This document shows positions 61,801 to 64,000 of a stretch of 64,000 nt of DNA, one piece after another (within the stretch, counting starts at the first letter, position 1; every line of letters begins with the position of its first letter). The notes beneath the pieces are model-generated. The model worked only from the letters and a program-made list of their open reading frames with translations. It was not told where the DNA came from and searched no databases. Made by a program: the position numbers and the translations under genes. The DNA comes from Gavia stellata (taxonomy: Eukaryota > Chordata > Aves > Gaviiformes > Gaviidae), in NCBI RefSeq assembly GCF_030936135.1, contig NC_082637.1, positions 9,933,001 through 9,997,000 of the forward strand, given 5' to 3'.

Positions 61801-64000
61801 CAAGAAAGGAGATCTTGGCAGACAGATGGAGACGAAACTGAGCTTAATATTTTGTCATATTTTGTCAAATTCTTGCAGGATGGTAGAAATGAGGTTTGGG
61901 TTGGACTTTGAACCAGCTGGTGGTCAGAGGACTGGAGCAGGGTGGGTATTCCACAAGCAAAGACCACATAGGTGATATCCTCTGATTAAAAGATGTTTAG
62001 GGCTGACCATGTTGATGGAGCAAAAAAGATTGACTCTACTGGAAAAAAGACAATTCTAGGCAAACTCTGGTAGACAGATTTGGGAAGGACCCTGAAGAGG
62101 GATGAGGGGCACCGAGCTTAATGCAGCTTGTTGAGGCCTCAGAGGAGGGGTGAAGGGCTCACACTGCTGGATCAAGAGCAGTTATGCTTTGCAAGGTGCA
62201 CTGGGGAAGGGAGGAGGAGAAAACATGGAGGAACATAGGAGTTTTGGGCAAAGGGTGGACTGGGTCCCAGAGATTCATGGAGGAAAGCAGAGGTTGGGTT
62301 TGGGAAATCCATGCCATGGACGATGAAGAGCTTTACATTACAAAGGTTGTCAGGCATTTACAGGTGCCTCCAAATTACCATCTGACCTCAAAGGACCTAC
62401 CGAATCCCTTAGGCATTCTAGCATCCCTAAACACCTCAAATTGCAGCCTAGCATTTACACTGACATGTAAAATTATCTTCCCTGTGAGGGCTTCAAAGAG
62501 AGACCTGGAAGCCTGTAGCTGTGGCTCCTGCTTGGCTGCTCGCAGAGCGCCAGGTGCCTCTGAGCCACAGTGACTTTCTCTGCAGGTCAGTTCAGAGCCA
62601 ACTGCATATACTGTTGGCAGCCTGAGCAGCTCTCCTACTCACACATCCAGGGAAATAAACACATGGAAGCTGGATAAATTTCCCTAAATAGGTCCTCAGG
62701 AGAACAAGAATGGTTCTGACCTACAAAAGCAGGATCCACAAGTCCAAGTCCATTTGCTTTCGGGGGTCTTTAGTTAATATAAATGACTATAACATACTAG
62801 TCCAAGGGAGTTATGCAAGTTGATGCTACCCAGTAAGGTGAAAGATGGGGTAGCCGATGTGCCATGAAACCAGATGCAGACCAGGAATGTGCACAAGTCA
62901 ATGGCAAGAGCCAACAGCTCTCTTCACATGGAGAAATATCAGCAGGACCCAAGTTGGTTTATGGCCAGGGGCTCATGGAGCCCTCAAGCTGTGTCCTCTC
63001 TTCCATCTAGGGCCAAAAACAAAACAGGCCTAATCTAATATTGCAGTGATAAAATGTCCTCCACACACTACAGAACAAAGCCACAGGACTTCCTACAGCC
63101 CATGTGTTGTGGTATGGAAATGGTGATGCAGCTCTCAGTGCAGCACACTCTCTGAGCAGTCCTGTATTTCATCCACCGTTCACTATGTTAGAAAACCAAC
63201 GTCAAAGCAACCATCAGACACTATTTTTTTTTTCTCCTGCTTTGTGACTTCTGCCTAACTCGCCAGAAGCGATGTAGAGCAAACAAACAGCTCCCATCAG
63301 AAAATCACTGTTGTTCTCTGAGACACAGCAACTTAATGATGTCCTCTCTCCGATCCTGGTGTCGGGATCTAGCTCCTGATTCTATACCCACCTCTGACGA
63401 AGAGGTCTAGCCTAAGGAAATACACTTAAGCTTCAGGGTGTCTCTGAGATATGATCAGTCTGGAAGGCCCCAGTCTGCTGGGGAAGTTTCGTTCTTATAT
63501 TGCAGATGAAAGTTCAGAGGAGTCAGAGTATTTGCCCAAAGCTATTCAGAGAGTCAGGCACTCAAATGCCTTTTGTCTGACACCTGAGCCACCACACTGA
63601 TACCTTTTGAGTCTATTGTGACCATCCTCCTCTTCATAAATTGCTCCCCAGTGACTCCTGGCTATGGTGAAGTCTGTGCAGCCTGAACATCACAGAAGCT
63701 CAGCGTCATGTTCTGCTGGTGGCTGTGGTGCTTTCAGGAACACCATTTGCTCTTGGTTGCAACATTCCTTTTAGGAGCACTATTCTTCCTTATTACTTTC
63801 CATCATCCCCTTGAGATTCTGCTGAGAGTTTTGTACTGTCAGGATCCCATTGTGCATTTGCAATGAGCTCAACAGAGAGAACAAACAATTTAAATATTGA
63901 CTGATTTTTCAGGTGTATTATTTTACACAGCTACAGCCCTTTTTGTTCCCATCCCTCAAGCTCCTGGAACCACATATTTCCAAAACATCTCAAAGAACCA
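58861..64000. other. Intergenic, no gene recognised
   Basis: No exon, RNA gene or transposon recognised. It contains the alternating purine-pyrimidine tract at 61,421-61,459. Open frames reach about 136 codons (59,224-59,634 plus) without known similarity. Confidence 0.55.
61421..61459. repeat. (GT/AT)n alternating purine-pyrimidine tract
   Basis: Thirty-nine consecutive bases alternate purine and pyrimidine without a break, mostly GT with AT interruptions and a CACGTG near the left end. Confidence 0.8.

Overview
The window looks like a stretch of a bird nuclear genome. The evidence is a vertebrate intron/exon gene with GT-AG introns, CR1 non-LTR retrotransposon fragments ending in the ATTCTRTG-type tail found in birds and other reptiles, low repeat density, and no prokaryotic-style gene packing. 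The species cannot be named from the sequence. If synteny with chicken holds, the region lies on the Z chromosome (inference from the usual location of AQP3).

One protein-coding gene is well supported: a complete aquaporin-3 gene (AQP3) on the minus strand. It has six coding exons between 45,854 and 32,642. I joined them by reading GT-AG borders, and they give exactly 879 nt, i.e. 292 residues plus a stop. The gene has a TATA-like element about 90 nt upstream of the start codon, a 9.2 kb first intron, four shorter introns and a roughly 1.4 kb 3' UTR ending at an AATAAA with a U/GU-rich downstream element. All pore-defining residues of an aquaglyceroporin are present. Three spots that matter in the mammalian protein differ: the N-terminal YRLL sorting motif, Cys11 and His241.

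From 1 to about 31,200 (3' of AQP3) I recognise no gene. This flank holds four CR1 fragments (917-1184 minus, 9987-10312 plus, 14682-15145 plus, 30149-30236 plus), several short two-copy tandem duplications, homopolymer and TA runs, and homopurine tracts. From about 46,000 to 64,000 (5' of AQP3) I also recognise no gene. This flank holds a CpG-richer patch near 57.1-57.5 kb with a long cysteine-rich open frame of doubtful reality, a G-rich block at 58.1-58.9 kb with a G-quadruplex motif, and a 39-nt alternating purine-pyrimidine tract at 61.4 kb.

I did not find an undescribed multi-gene system. The observations most worth following are the avian-type changes in AQP3 sorting and metal/pH-sensing residues, the CR1 copy with an apparent 7-bp target-site duplication, the CpG-rich patch with its cysteine-rich frame, and the absence of recognisable AQP7 or NOL6 exons in the flanks.
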